Shown here piece by piece: positions 28,097-36,242 of a stretch of 64,000 nt of DNA; positions within the stretch are counted from its first letter, which is position 1, and every line of letters begins with the position of its first letter. The position numbers were made by a program, and so were the translations under genes. Origin of the DNA: Auraticoccus monumenti (lineage in GTDB: Bacteria; Actinomycetota; Actinomycetes; Propionibacteriales; Propionibacteriaceae); the NCBI RefSeq assembly GCF_900101785.1, contig NZ_LT629688.1, positions 4,216,001 through 4,280,000 on the forward strand, read 5' to 3'. Below the pieces are notes generated by a model. That model was given only the letters and a program-made list of their open reading frames with translations. It was not told where the DNA came from and made no database searches.

Positions 28097-28987
28097 TCAG
28101 CCCGGCAGCGGGGCCAGGGCGACCAGCGCCGCGCTCAGGCCCAGCACGGCGACGGCCAGCACCGCCTCCGCCCCGACCACCCGGACCAGCCGGCGCAGCT
28201 GGTGGGCGCGTCCGCGGGAGGGCTCGCGACCCTGCCGCCGGCGCTGGCCGGCCAGCGACAGGTAGCGGCGGACCCGGCGGTGCAGCACCAGCACCGCCAC
28301 GACCACCAGCACCTTGACCACCAGCACCAGGCCGTACCAGGAGACCACCAGGGGCCACGGTCCGCCGGTGGTCAGCAGCGCGTCCACCACGCCGGTCAGC
28401 GCGAGCACCGCCAGACAGGTCGTGGCCAGCCGGGCGAAGCGCTCCAGGGCGAGCTCGCCGGCGTCGGCGGTCGCCCGGGGCAGCAGCGAGAGCGCCAGCA
28501 CCAGCAGCCCGCCGAACCAGGCCGCGGCCGCGAGGACGTGGGCCAGCAGCAGGACCGCCGCCAGCACGGACCGTGGCCCCTGGCCGCCGTCGGCGGGCAG
28601 CACCACGGTCAGCCCGAGCACCACCGTCAGGACCAGCACCACCGTCACCCCCGGCGCGCCGGGGCGCCACCGCCCGCCCCGGGAGGCCCGCGCCAGCTCG
28701 GGACCGAAGAACAGGGCGAGCGCCAGCAGCGCCAGCCGGAGCAGCAGCCAGGGGACGTCGGGGCGCTGCAGCACGTCCTCGACCGGGCGCCCGGCCAGCA
28801 GGTCCGCCAGCGGGACGGCCAGCGTCGCCAGGGCGGCCGCACCGGCGCCGGCGCCGGCCACACGCGCGAGCCAGCGGGTCGGCCACAGCCAGGCCCAGGC
28901 CACGACCGCGCCGACGAGCAGGGCGAGACCGAGGTGGAGCAGCACAAGGCTGGCTCCAGCCAGCAGCAGGTCAGGATCCGGCACCAC
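28097..28987 (-). CDS. CopD-family membrane protein
   Basis: A 296-residue polytopic membrane protein with about eight hydrophobic segments. The block RSVLAAVLLLAHVLAAAAWFGGLLVLAL near residue 138-165 contains the H-x(5-6)-W-x-G-G arrangement typical of CopD (copper resistance) proteins, and KVLVVVAVLVLHRRVRRYL near 218 matches the following conserved helix. CopD proteins are thought to bring copper into the cytoplasm. No CopC domain is fused or adjacent. The GTG start is two bases after the stop of the preceding secreted protein gene. Confidence 0.75.
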   Translation of the reverse strand: MVPDPDLLLAGASLVLLHLGLALLVGAVVAWAWLWPTRWLARVAGAGAGAAALATLAVPLADLLAGRPVEDVLQRPDVPWLLLRLALLALALFFGPELARASRGGRWRPGAPGVTVVLVLTVVLGLTVVLPADGGQGPRSVLAAVLLLAHVLAAAAWFGGLLVLALSLLPRATADAGELALERFARLATTCLAVLALTGVVDALLTTGGPWPLVVSWYGLVLVVKVLVVVAVLVLHRRVRRYLSLAGQRRRQGREPSRGRAHQLRRLVRVVGAEAVLAVAVLGLSAALVALAPLPG

Positions 28988-28989
28988 GA

Positions 28990-29799
28990 TCAGCCCGGCG
29001 TGGGCAGGTCGAGCTGGACCAGCACCAGCGACTGCTCCGGCGGCAGCGGCTCGCTGAGGGTGAGGAACCCGTCACCGGTCGCGGAGCAGGTGGGGTCCGG
29101 CAGCAGCGGGCAGCTGAGGTTGAGCACCGACGGCCCGGTGACCACGAGCACCACCGGCTCCGAGGCCTCCGGCCCGGCGAGCGGGGCGACGGCGCCCAGC
29201 GCGCGTCCGGGGACCGACGGGGTGGACATCACGGTCGCACCGGTCAGCCGGTAGCGCAGCTCCACCCGGTCGGTGGGGACGTCCCAGGTCAGCGGCACGG
29301 GCCCGTCCACGGTGCTCACCGCCCGCACCGGCTGGCCCCCGGCGCTGACCTGCAGGTCGGAGGCCTCGGGGGTGGTGCCCTCGAAGGAGGAGCCGGCGCC
29401 GGCGAGGTCGGGCGGGGCGAGCTCGAGCCCGGTCGCCGGCTCCGGCAGCAGCACCCGCTCCACCACGGTGAAGGATCCGTCGCGTTCGGGCACGGCGACC
29501 AGCAGGGACCCCGGCTCGGTCAGCCACGGTCCGGAGGTGGGCAGCGGGACCGGCGGGACGTCGGTGGTCCGGCGGTCCTCCTCGTCGGCGCTCCCCGAGG
29601 GGGTGCTGCCGGCGGAGGAACCGTCCGAGGGCGCGCCGCCGGCCGACGGCGACGGGCCCGCGGTGGCCGACGTGGGCTCCGGCGGGGTTGCGGTGGAGCG
29701 CGAAGCCCCCGGGAGGGCCGAGGCGACCGCGGCCGCGAGCAGCAGGGCGACGGCCACCCCGCCGAGCAGGCGCCGTGCGACGGCACGCCGGTGGGACAC
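28990..29799 (-). CDS. Secreted protein of unknown function
   Basis: A 269-residue protein with a clear signal peptide (RRAVARRLLGG then Ala/Leu/Val to about residue 29), a Pro/Ser/Gly linker to about 80 and a beta-rich C-terminal domain of about 180 residues containing two cysteines (LNLSCPLLPDPTCSATG). No family recognised; it is not CopC-like, lacking the His/Met copper ligands at the N-terminus. The GTG start has GGAGG seven bases before. It is tightly linked to the CopD-like gene, so a role beside it in the membrane is inferred. Confidence 0.6.
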   Translation of the reverse strand: MSHRRAVARRLLGGVAVALLLAAAVASALPGASRSTATPPEPTSATAGPSPSAGGAPSDGSSAGSTPSGSADEEDRRTTDVPPVPLPTSGPWLTEPGSLLVAVPERDGSFTVVERVLLPEPATGLELAPPDLAGAGSSFEGTTPEASDLQVSAGGQPVRAVSTVDGPVPLTWDVPTDRVELRYRLTGATVMSTPSVPGRALGAVAPLAGPEASEPVVLVVTGPSVLNLSCPLLPDPTCSATGDGFLTLSEPLPPEQSLVLVQLDLPTPG

Positions 29800-29951
29800 T
29801 GCGCCACCTCCCCCGAGTGCGGCTCGATTCTGCGGACCACCCCTGCGCGGGGCGTCCGCGGCCTAGACTAGGCGAACCCCGGTCAGGCTGGGCGGGGTTG
29901 GGACGACCCACGGCTGTCCAGGCCGCGGTCGACGCGATTCGGGGGAATCAC

Positions 29952-30695
29952 ATGAGTCGGAGCGGACGAGCCGTGCTCGCCGGCGTGGCGCTGGGCGTGG
30001 TGGTCGCCGGGGCGCTGGCCCCGGTGCGCAGCGCGGCGGCGGACGAGGCGAGCATCTACCTGGTGCACGGGCTGGCCGAGGGGTCGGTCACGGTCAGCGT
30101 GGACGGCGACCCCGTCACCGAGGGGCTGGCCGCCACCGAGGTGGCCGGGCCGTTCGACGTGGCCGCCGGCGAGCGACAGGTCACCTTCACCACCGAGGAC
30201 GGCAGCGAGGTGAGCAGCAGCGTCCAGCTGGAGGCCGGCGACAGCTCCGACGTGGTGCTGCACCTCCCGGCCACGGCCGACGGGGACCCGGTGGTGACGG
30301 AGTACCCCAACGACCTCTCGGCGGTGCAGCGGGGACGGGCCGCGGTCGCGGTGGCGCACACCGCCGCGGTGCCCCCGGCCGACATCCGCGTCGACGGCGA
30401 GGTGCTCTTCGCCAACGTCGCCAACGGTGAGTACCTCTACGAGGTGGTGCCCGCCGGCTCCTACGAGGTCGACATCGTGCCCACCGGCCAGACCTCCCCC
30501 GCCGTCCTCGGCCCGCTGGAGCTCGAGCTGACCGCCGGGGCGCTGACCCGGGTGTACGCCGTCGGCGACCCCGAGGACGACACCATGGACGTGGCCTCGC
30601 ACGTGATCCGCACCGGCACCTCCGGCAGCGGGCGGCCGCAGTCGGTGGACACCGGGCGCGGCGGTCTCGCGGACCGGTTGCTCGACCGGCGGTGA
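29952..30695 (+). CDS. DUF4397 domain secreted protein
   Basis: A 247-residue exported protein: signal peptide with basic start (SRSGRAVLAG) and cleavage near AAADEA (residue 30). The domain repeats the DUF4397 pattern ASIYLVHGLAEGSVTVSVDG and, later, AAVAVAHTAAVPPADIRVDG. The C-terminus is TGTSGSGRPQSVDTGRGG then LADRLLDRR; VDTG resembles part of a sortase signal but no hydrophobic anchor follows. Its stop overlaps the sortase start as GTGA. DUF4397 genes next to class E/F sortases are common in Actinobacteria. Confidence 0.85.
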   Translation: MSRSGRAVLAGVALGVVVAGALAPVRSAAADEASIYLVHGLAEGSVTVSVDGDPVTEGLAATEVAGPFDVAAGERQVTFTTEDGSEVSSSVQLEAGDSSDVVLHLPATADGDPVVTEYPNDLSAVQRGRAAVAVAHTAAVPPADIRVDGEVLFANVANGEYLYEVVPAGSYEVDIVPTGQTSPAVLGPLELELTAGALTRVYAVGDPEDDTMDVASHVIRTGTSGSGRPQSVDTGRGGLADRLLDRR

Positions 30696-31339
30696 GGCTC
30701 CCCCGCTCGGTGCGGGTGGGCTCCGGCGCGGCGGCGTCGCTGCTGGTCCCCCTCCTGCTGCTCGGCTGCGCCGCGCCGGTGGCACCGTCCGGGGCACGGG
30801 GCGGGGCACCGGGCGGGGACGCCTCCGACCCGGTCGCCGCTGCCTCGAGCCCGGTCCCGGTGGCGAGCGAGGCACCGCAGGCCGAGCGGGCCTCGTCCCG
30901 CTTCGTGCCCGAGCGGATCGGGTTGCCCGGGGGCGTCGAGGCCCCGGTCGTCCCGGTCAGCACGGTCGGGGCCGAGCTGGTGGTCCCCGAGGACGTGAGC
31001 CAGGTCGGGTGGTGGGACGGGAGCTCCTGGGTGGGCGACCCCTTCGGCTCGGTCGTGGTGGCCGGTCACGTGGACTCCCTGGACGGGTTCGGTCTGTTCC
31101 ACCGGCTGTGGTCGACCGAGGTCGGGGACGAGGTGGTGCTGAGCGCAGGGGAAGGCCGTCAGGCCTACCGGGTGAGCGAGGTTCGGCGGGTGCCTCGTAC
31201 CGACCTGGTCGACGACGGCGAGGTCTTCGACGCCGACGGCGACCCGCGCCTGGTGCTGCTGACCTGCGTCGGCGCCTACGACGCGGCCCGCGGCGGGTAC
31301 CCGGAGAACCTCGTGGTGGTGGCCCGGCCGGTCCGCTGA
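30692..31339 (+). CDS. Sortase (class E/F type)
   Basis: A 215-residue sortase, a transpeptidase that attaches surface proteins or acts on the DUF4397 partner. The N-terminus has a hydrophobic signal or anchor with LLGC (possible lipobox) and a disordered linker. Catalytic residues are visible: His in VVAGHVDS near residue 125, Cys in LLTCVGAY near 192 and Arg in ARGGYPENLVV near 201. Lacks the C-terminal domain of larger sortases. GTG start overlaps the DUF4397 stop. Confidence 0.86.
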   Translation: MRLPRSVRVGSGAAASLLVPLLLLGCAAPVAPSGARGGAPGGDASDPVAAASSPVPVASEAPQAERASSRFVPERIGLPGGVEAPVVPVSTVGAELVVPEDVSQVGWWDGSSWVGDPFGSVVVAGHVDSLDGFGLFHRLWSTEVGDEVVLSAGEGRQAYRVSEVRRVPRTDLVDDGEVFDADGDPRLVLLTCVGAYDAARGGYPENLVVVARPVR

Positions 31340-31394
31340 GGGCTGTCCCGGCCGAGGCTGCTGTGGCAGGGTCGACGGTGAGGAAGGAGGCGCC

Positions 31395-32120
31395 GTGGGC
31401 CCCGTGAACCGTGTGCTCGGGCTCTCGTGCCTGCTGCTGCTCTCCGCCTGCTCCGCCCCCGGCCCGGACGCGGTCCCGGCCGCCACCCCCGCACCGGACC
31501 CCGACCAGCTGCTCTGGGGCGGCGCCACGCTGCTGCAGCAGGCCGACACGGAGCCGGAGCTGTGCCTCGGGCCGGTCCAGGAGTCCTACCCGCCGCAGTG
31601 CGGTGGACCGACCGTGGTCGGGCTGGACTGGGACGACGTCGAGGGCGTCGAGCGGTCGGCCGGCGTTACCTGGGGCTCCGCCTACGTGGTGGGGACCTAC
31701 GACGGCTCCACGTTCACCCTCGACCGGCCGCCCAGCAGCTCGCGTCCGGACGGCGTCCCGGAGCCGAGCCCGGTCCCCGACCCGGAGCACCCCCGGCTGT
31801 GCGAGGACCCGTACCGCGGCGGCGACCGGTCGAGCGAGGGGGACCAGGCGGCGCTCGGGCGGGCGCTGGAGGACCTGGACGGGTACGTGACGTCCTACGT
31901 CTCCGACGGCGACTCGATGGTCAACGTGCTGGTCACCGGGGACGCGGAGGAGGCCCACGCCGAGCTGCGCCGGGTGTGGTCCGGCGGGCTCTGCGTGGTC
32001 CAGCGCGACCTGCCCACCCAGGAGGCGACGAGGGCCGCCCGGGACGCGCTGTCGGTGGACGCGGAGGATCTCGGGCTGCTCACCCTCAGCGGGATGGGCG
32101 TGGAGGGGTGCTGCACGTGA
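31395..32120 (+). CDS. Lipoprotein, probably truncated by a frameshift
   Basis: A 241-residue lipoprotein: hydrophobic start RVLGLSCLLLLSACS with lipobox LSAC. The body is acidic with four or more cysteines (ELCLGP, QCGGP, LCEDP, LCVVQ, CCT). No family recognised. It ends at GMGVEGCCT. In the -1 frame the next 38 codons (RVADAPTVSAVQERVARWL...) read like the natural continuation, and a slip at the ACGTGA gives T-V-R-V-R-V-A-D. A frameshift or sequencing error is therefore likely; alternatively a separate small ORF starts at the GTG in GTGA. Confidence 0.65.
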   Translation: MGPVNRVLGLSCLLLLSACSAPGPDAVPAATPAPDPDQLLWGGATLLQQADTEPELCLGPVQESYPPQCGGPTVVGLDWDDVEGVERSAGVTWGSAYVVGTYDGSTFTLDRPPSSSRPDGVPEPSPVPDPEHPRLCEDPYRGGDRSSEGDQAALGRALEDLDGYVTSYVSDGDSMVNVLVTGDAEEAHAELRRVWSGGLCVVQRDLPTQEATRAARDALSVDAEDLGLLTLSGMGVEGCCT

Positions 32121-32233
32121 GGGTGAGGGTGGCCGACGCCCCCACGGTCTCCGCGGTCCAGGAGCGGGTGGCGCGGTGGCTGCGTCCTGAGCAGGTGGTG
32201 GTGGACGGCGCCCTGCAGCCCCTGCCGGGGTGA
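32117..32233 (+). other. Displaced C-terminus or small ORF after the lipoprotein
   Basis: 38 codons from the GTG at 32117, whose GTGA overlaps the lipoprotein stop. The peptide looks like the end of a folded domain (VSAVQERVARWLRPEQVVVDG), not a membrane or leader peptide. Most simply it is the missing tail of the lipoprotein in the -1 frame. Confidence 0.5.
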
Positions 32234-32248
32234 GCCCGGTCGGCTCGT

Positions 32249-32277
32249 TTGGCCGCTCGGAGCCGGGTTGGTAGAGT
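32249..32277 (+). promoter_or_regulatory. rpsT promoter
   Basis: TTGGCC (-35) at 32249-32254 and TAGAGT (-10) at 32272-32277 separated by 17 bases. Transcription would start near 32284, giving a leader of about 75 bases before rpsT. Confidence 0.6.
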
Positions 32278-32293
32278 GCACTGTCGCTCCGGG

Positions 32294-32349
32294 GACGGCT
32301 CACGCCGTCGTAGGAGCACCACCGACCAGACCAGATCGACCAGACCAGA
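32294..32349 (+). repeat. Structured rpsT leader with hairpin and tandem repeat
   Basis: A six-pair hairpin GACGGC-TCAC-GCCGTC (32294-32309) is followed by two exact copies of GACCAGACCAGA (32324-32335 and 32338-32349) separated by two bases. The second copy ends ten bases before the GTG start of rpsT and includes AGAGG, the probable ribosome binding site. S20 is autoregulated in some bacteria; whether this element serves that is not known. Confidence 0.55.
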
Positions 32350-32359
32350 GGCTTGCCCA

Positions 32360-32623
32360 GTGGCGAACATCAAGTCCCAGATGAAGCGCATCAAGACGAA
32401 CGAGAAGGCTCGTCTGCGCAACAAGGCTGTGAAGACGAACCTGAAGACGTCGATCCGCCGCTTCCGCGAGGCCGTCGAGGCCGGCGACACCGTGAAGGCC
32501 CAGGCGGCCGCACAGGTGGCCTGCCGCAAGCTCGACAAGGCTGCCTCCAAGGGTGTCATCCACCCCAACCAGGCGGCGAACCGCAAGTCGGCCATCGCCT
32601 CCAAGGCGGCCGCTCTCAGCTGA
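32360..32623 (+). CDS. rpsT: Ribosomal protein bS20
   Basis: The 87-residue 30S subunit protein S20: lysine/arginine-rich, [21 protein letters not shown] at the start, [13 protein letters not shown] in the middle and [19 protein letters not shown] near the C-terminus, all family-typical. The start is a GTG with AGAGG upstream. It is convergent with holA and followed by two hairpins. Confidence 0.98.
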   Translation: MANIKSQMKRIKTNEKARLRNKAVKTNLKTSIRRFREAVEAGDTVKAQAAAQVACRKLDKAASKGVIHPNQAANRKSAIASKAAALS

Positions 32624-32625
32624 CC

Positions 32626-32681
32626 CCACCGGTCCCCGGACCGGTGGACGAGCCCGATCACCCCTGGTGGTCGGGCTCGTC
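32626..32681. terminator. Double hairpin between rpsT and holA
   Basis: A ten-pair stem CCACCGGTCC/GGACCGGTGG (32626-32647) is followed by an eleven-pair stem GACGAGCCCGA/TCGGGCTCGTC (32647-32681) with a 13-base loop. They lie between convergent genes, so they probably terminate both transcripts. There is no long T run. Confidence 0.75.
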
Positions 32682-32704
32682 GTCGTCCCCGGACCCGTCG
32701 CGGG

Positions 32705-33682
32705 TCAGCGGCCGGTGCGGCAGCGGGTCACCCCGAGCACCGCGCTCTCCAGGGCGTAGTCGGGGTCGTTGGCGGCACCCTTGATGTCGGCGTCGGCGCG
32801 GGCCACGATCGATATGGCCCGGGCCAGACCCGGCTGGTCCCAGCCCCGCAGCTGCTGGCGCATCGACTTGATCTTCCACGGCGGCACCCCGACCTCGCGA
32901 GCGATGTCGCCGTCCCTCATCCCGGTGGAGGGCAGGCTGACCAGCTTGCCCAGCCCCCGCAGCCCCGAGGCCAGCGCGCTGCTGACCAGCACGTGGGCCA
33001 CCCCCGTGCCCAGCGCCCACCGCAGCTGCTCCATCGCCTGGTCGGTCCGCCCGGCCAGGGCGGCGTCGGCCACCGCGAAGCTGGTCACCTCGGCCCGCCC
33101 GCCGAAGTAGCGGCGGACCAGCGCGTCGGTGATCTCCGGCCCGTCGGCGTCGGCCACCAGCTGGGAGACCGCACCGGCCAGGGCGCGGAGGTCGTGACCG
33201 ACCGCCTCGACCAGCAGGGTGGCGGCGGGGGCCTCGATCCGGGAGCGGGCCCGTCGCACCTCCGCGGTGACGAACTGCGGCAGCTCCCACGCCTTCAGCG
33301 ACGGGCAGTCGACCACCTGGACGCCGGCCTTCTTCAGCTTGTCCAGCAGGCCCTTGCCCTTCACCCCGCCCCCGTGCACCAGCACCACGGCGCACTCGGG
33401 CTCCGGCGCCTGGGCCAGCTGCAGCACCTGGTCGGCCAGCTCGGCGGGGAGGTTGGCCAGGTCGCGGACGACGGCGACGGAGGAGCTGGCGAACAGCGAC
33501 CCACCGGTGATCTCAGCCAGCTGACCGGAGTTCAGCTGGGGCGCCTCGACGTCGTGCAGGTCGGCGTCGGGGGCCTCCCCACGTGCCGCGTTGACCAGCT
33601 CGTTGACCGCGCGCTCGGCGAGCAGGCTCTCCGGCCCGCTGACCAGCACCACCCGGCCGAGGACCGACTCCCTGACTGCCAC
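32705..33682 (-). CDS. holA: DNA polymerase III subunit delta
   Basis: HolA is the clamp-loader delta subunit that opens the beta clamp. The 325-residue protein has the family layout: an AAA-like N-terminal region (VVLVSGPESLLAERAVNELV) without a functional Walker A, FASSSVAVVRDL near residue 66, a helical lid near 140, and the C-terminal collar region (WKIKSMRQQLRGWD). The GTG at 33682 is chosen; the frame continues upstream into comEC antisense. comEA-comEC-holA order, with rpsT opposite, is conserved in Actinobacteria. Confidence 0.94.
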   Translation of the reverse strand: MAVRESVLGRVVLVSGPESLLAERAVNELVNAARGEAPDADLHDVEAPQLNSGQLAEITGGSLFASSSVAVVRDLANLPAELADQVLQLAQAPEPECAVVLVHGGGVKGKGLLDKLKKAGVQVVDCPSLKAWELPQFVTAEVRRARSRIEAPAATLLVEAVGHDLRALAGAVSQLVADADGPEITDALVRRYFGGRAEVTSFAVADAALAGRTDQAMEQLRWALGTGVAHVLVSSALASGLRGLGKLVSLPSTGMRDGDIAREVGVPPWKIKSMRQQLRGWDQPGLARAISIVARADADIKGAANDPDYALESAVLGVTRCRTGR

Positions 33683-33722
33683 GCCCTCAGCATGCCAGCC
33701 CGCACCGACACCCGCGCCCCGC

Positions 33723-36077
33723 TCAGCGCTCGGTGGTGACACGGACCGCGTCCGGGCCGCCGGACAGGGCCACCGAGCCGGAGGTGTCGGTGCGCAGCAC
33801 CCGGGTGCCGCTGGTCTCGAGCAGCTGCAGCGTCCGGGCCGCGGGGTGGCCGTAGGAGTTGTCCCGCCCCGCGCTGGCCACCGCGAGGGCGGCACCGCTG
33901 GCCCGCAGGAACCCCGGGTCCTGGTCGGCGGAGCCGTGGTGGGGCACCTTGAGGACGTCGGCCTCCAGCCCGGCCGTGCCGACCAGCCGCTGCTGGGCCT
34001 CCGCGCCGATGTCGCCGGTCAGCAGGACCCGGACGCCGGAGACCGTGGCCAGGGCCACCACGCTGGCGTCGTTCTCCGCCGGGGACTCCCCCGACCCGTC
34101 GTCGCCGAGGGGCACCGCCGCCACCTCGGCGGGACCGAGCGTGCGCCAGCTCACCTCCCCCACCTGCCAGGTCGACCCCGGCACCGCCACCCGCGCGGAG
34201 AGGCCGGCGGCGGCGAGCTGCTCCTGCACCTGCCGGTGCTGCTGGAGCGGCTGGGCCAGAGGGGAGACCAGCACCGCACCCACCCGGCGTCCACCGAGCA
34301 CCCCGGGGAGGCCGTCGACGTGGTCGGCGTGGAAGTGGGAGAGGACCAGGAGCGGCACCTCGACCACCCCGAGCCGGCTCAGGCACCGGTCGACCGCCAC
34401 CGGGTCCGGCCCGGCGTCCACCACCACGGCGGCACGCACCCCGGCGCGCAGCAGCACGGCGTCGCCCTGCCCGACGTCGCAGGCGACCAGGAACCACCGC
34501 TCGGGCGGCCAGCCGGGCTGGACCGGGCTGCGGAGCAGGGCCAGCACCATCAGCACCGCCAGCAGCAGGCAGGCCCACCACCGGCGCAGCAGCACCGGCA
34601 CCACCGCCGCGACCAGGACGCAGCCGGCCACCAGCACCGCGACCGACCAGGGCGTCACCGGCCACACCCACAGCGCGCCGGGCAGCGAGGCACCGACGTC
34701 GGCCACCACCAGGATCCCCTGGGCGCTGAGGGCCGCTCCCAGGGCGACGAACTCCGCCAGCGGTGCCCACAGCAGCGAGGCCCCGGCGGCGGCGAACCCC
34801 AGCACGGTGGCCGGCCCGACGAAGGGGGCGGCGGCCATGTTGGCCACCAGTCCGGCGGCGCTGACCTGGCCGGAGATGGCGGTGGCCACGGGCTGGGTGG
34901 CCAGCTGGGCCGCGAGCGGGACCGCCACCGACTCCGCCACCCAGCGCGGAAGCCACCCGGACAGCTCGGCGGCCCACCGCCCCGCCCACCACACGATCCC
35001 CGCCGAGGCCAGCACCGACAGCGCCATCCCGGCCGAGCGGGACAGCCAGGGGTCGAGCAGCAGCAGCACGGTGACCGCGACGCAGAGGTGCCGCAGCCCC
35101 CGCCGCTCCCCGCGTCCGCCCAGCCCCAGGGCGGCCAGGGCCACCAGACCCATGGCCGCAGCGCGGAGCACGCTGGGCTCGGTGCGGCAGAGGGCGACGA
35201 AGACTCCGACCCCGAGCAGTCCCAGCAGCCGCAGCCACCAGCCGCGCACGCCGACCGCGCGGGCCAGACCCAGCAGGAAGACCAGCAGCAGGGTCAGGTT
35301 GGCCCCCGAGACCGCGGTCAGGTGCACCAGACCGGTGGCGGCGAACCGCTGCTCGAGCTCCTCGGTCATGGCCGAGGTGTCGCCCAGCACCAGCGCCGGG
35401 ACCAGGGCGCGCTGCTCCTCCGTCCGTGGTCCCACCGCGTCCCGCAGCCCCGCCCGCACGCGCTCGACCAGCAGCAGGCCCGGTCCCGGTGGGGCGACCA
35501 GCTCGGGCGCACCCCGGATCCGCACCACCGCCGCCACGTCGGATCCCCGGTCCGGGCCGGCCAGCCGCGCCTCGGCCCGCACCCTGGACCCCGCGACCAG
35601 CCCGCGCCAGGCCTCGATCCGCTCCCCGGTCACCAGGACCACCACCGGCGCCCGCAGCCTGTGGTCCTGACCCCGGCCCTGCACCCGGCGGAGCTCACCG
35701 CGCACCCAACCGACGTCCCCGCCCGGGCCGGTGGAGACCTGGAGGTCGGTGCCCGTCACCACCTCCACCTCGACCATGGCCTCGTCCGCGGCCAAGGCGG
35801 GCAGCGGCCCCGAGCGCAGCGCCTGGACGCGCAGCACCCCGACCGCGGAGCCGGCCACCAGCAGCAGGGCCACCGCGCCCAGCAGCGCGGAGCGGCGGCG
35901 CGCCGCCAGCCCCGTGGTGACCAGCCCGACCAGCACCACCGCGCCCACCAGGAGACCCTGCTCCGCGGTGGCCACCCAGGTGGTGAGCCACGTCACGGCG
36001 GCGGGGACCAGCATCCGCAGGTCGTGCGGGGCGACCGGTGGTGCGGGCGGGAGGGTCTCCTCGGTCGCGGGGTGCAC
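33723..36077 (-). CDS. comEC: DNA uptake channel ComEC/Rec2
   Basis: ComEC moves single-stranded DNA across the membrane in natural transformation. The 784-residue protein has N-terminal helices and a DUF4131/OB-like region (about 1-230), the ComEC competence domain with many helices (about 240-500; TGLVHLTAVSGANL is the family signature near 250) and a C-terminal metallo-beta-lactamase domain (about 520-780) with SHFHADHVDG near residue 577. The full length and intact motifs suggest a working gene. The start is a GTG directly after GGAG. Two CGTCCACAG elements lie 50 and 80 bases upstream. Confidence 0.94.
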   Translation of the reverse strand: MHPATEETLPPAPPVAPHDLRMLVPAAVTWLTTWVATAEQGLLVGAVVLVGLVTTGLAARRRSALLGAVALLLVAGSAVGVLRVQALRSGPLPALAADEAMVEVEVVTGTDLQVSTGPGGDVGWVRGELRRVQGRGQDHRLRAPVVVLVTGERIEAWRGLVAGSRVRAEARLAGPDRGSDVAAVVRIRGAPELVAPPGPGLLLVERVRAGLRDAVGPRTEEQRALVPALVLGDTSAMTEELEQRFAATGLVHLTAVSGANLTLLLVFLLGLARAVGVRGWWLRLLGLLGVGVFVALCRTEPSVLRAAAMGLVALAALGLGGRGERRGLRHLCVAVTVLLLLDPWLSRSAGMALSVLASAGIVWWAGRWAAELSGWLPRWVAESVAVPLAAQLATQPVATAISGQVSAAGLVANMAAAPFVGPATVLGFAAAGASLLWAPLAEFVALGAALSAQGILVVADVGASLPGALWVWPVTPWSVAVLVAGCVLVAAVVPVLLRRWWACLLLAVLMVLALLRSPVQPGWPPERWFLVACDVGQGDAVLLRAGVRAAVVVDAGPDPVAVDRCLSRLGVVEVPLLVLSHFHADHVDGLPGVLGGRRVGAVLVSPLAQPLQQHRQVQEQLAAAGLSARVAVPGSTWQVGEVSWRTLGPAEVAAVPLGDDGSGESPAENDASVVALATVSGVRVLLTGDIGAEAQQRLVGTAGLEADVLKVPHHGSADQDPGFLRASGAALAVASAGRDNSYGHPAARTLQLLETSGTRVLRTDTSGSVALSGGPDAVRVTTER

Positions 36078-36126
36078 CTCCGCACCGTCGCGCTCCCGGG
36101 CCCGGTCGGTCGCACCGCCCGGTGGG

Positions 36127-36165
36127 CTGTGGACGGCCGGGCGGGGTGGGCCGGGGCTGTGGACG
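36127..36165 (-). promoter_or_regulatory. Paired CGTCCACAG element upstream of comEC
   Basis: On the minus strand CGTCCACAG occurs at 36135-36127 and 36165-36157, exactly 30 bp apart. The proximal copy is 50 bases upstream of the comEC start. The same pair is found at the same distance before comEA and the DUF4192 gene. Confidence 0.7.
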
Positions 36166-36182
36166 AGGTGGCTTGGTGCGGG

Positions 36183-36214
36183 AGCCCGTCAGCCGACGGG
36201 TAGCCCGTCAGCCG
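36183..36214. repeat. Direct repeat with hairpin downstream of the isomerase gene
   Basis: AGCCCGTCAGCCG is present twice (36183-36195 and 36202-36214, 19 bp apart). The first copy forms a perfect six-pair hairpin CCCGTC-AGCC-GACGGG with the spacer. It lies 28 bases after the AgaS-like stop and may be its terminator. Confidence 0.5.
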
Positions 36215-36242
36215 GCACGGAGGTCCTCGGCGCAGCGTCCGA

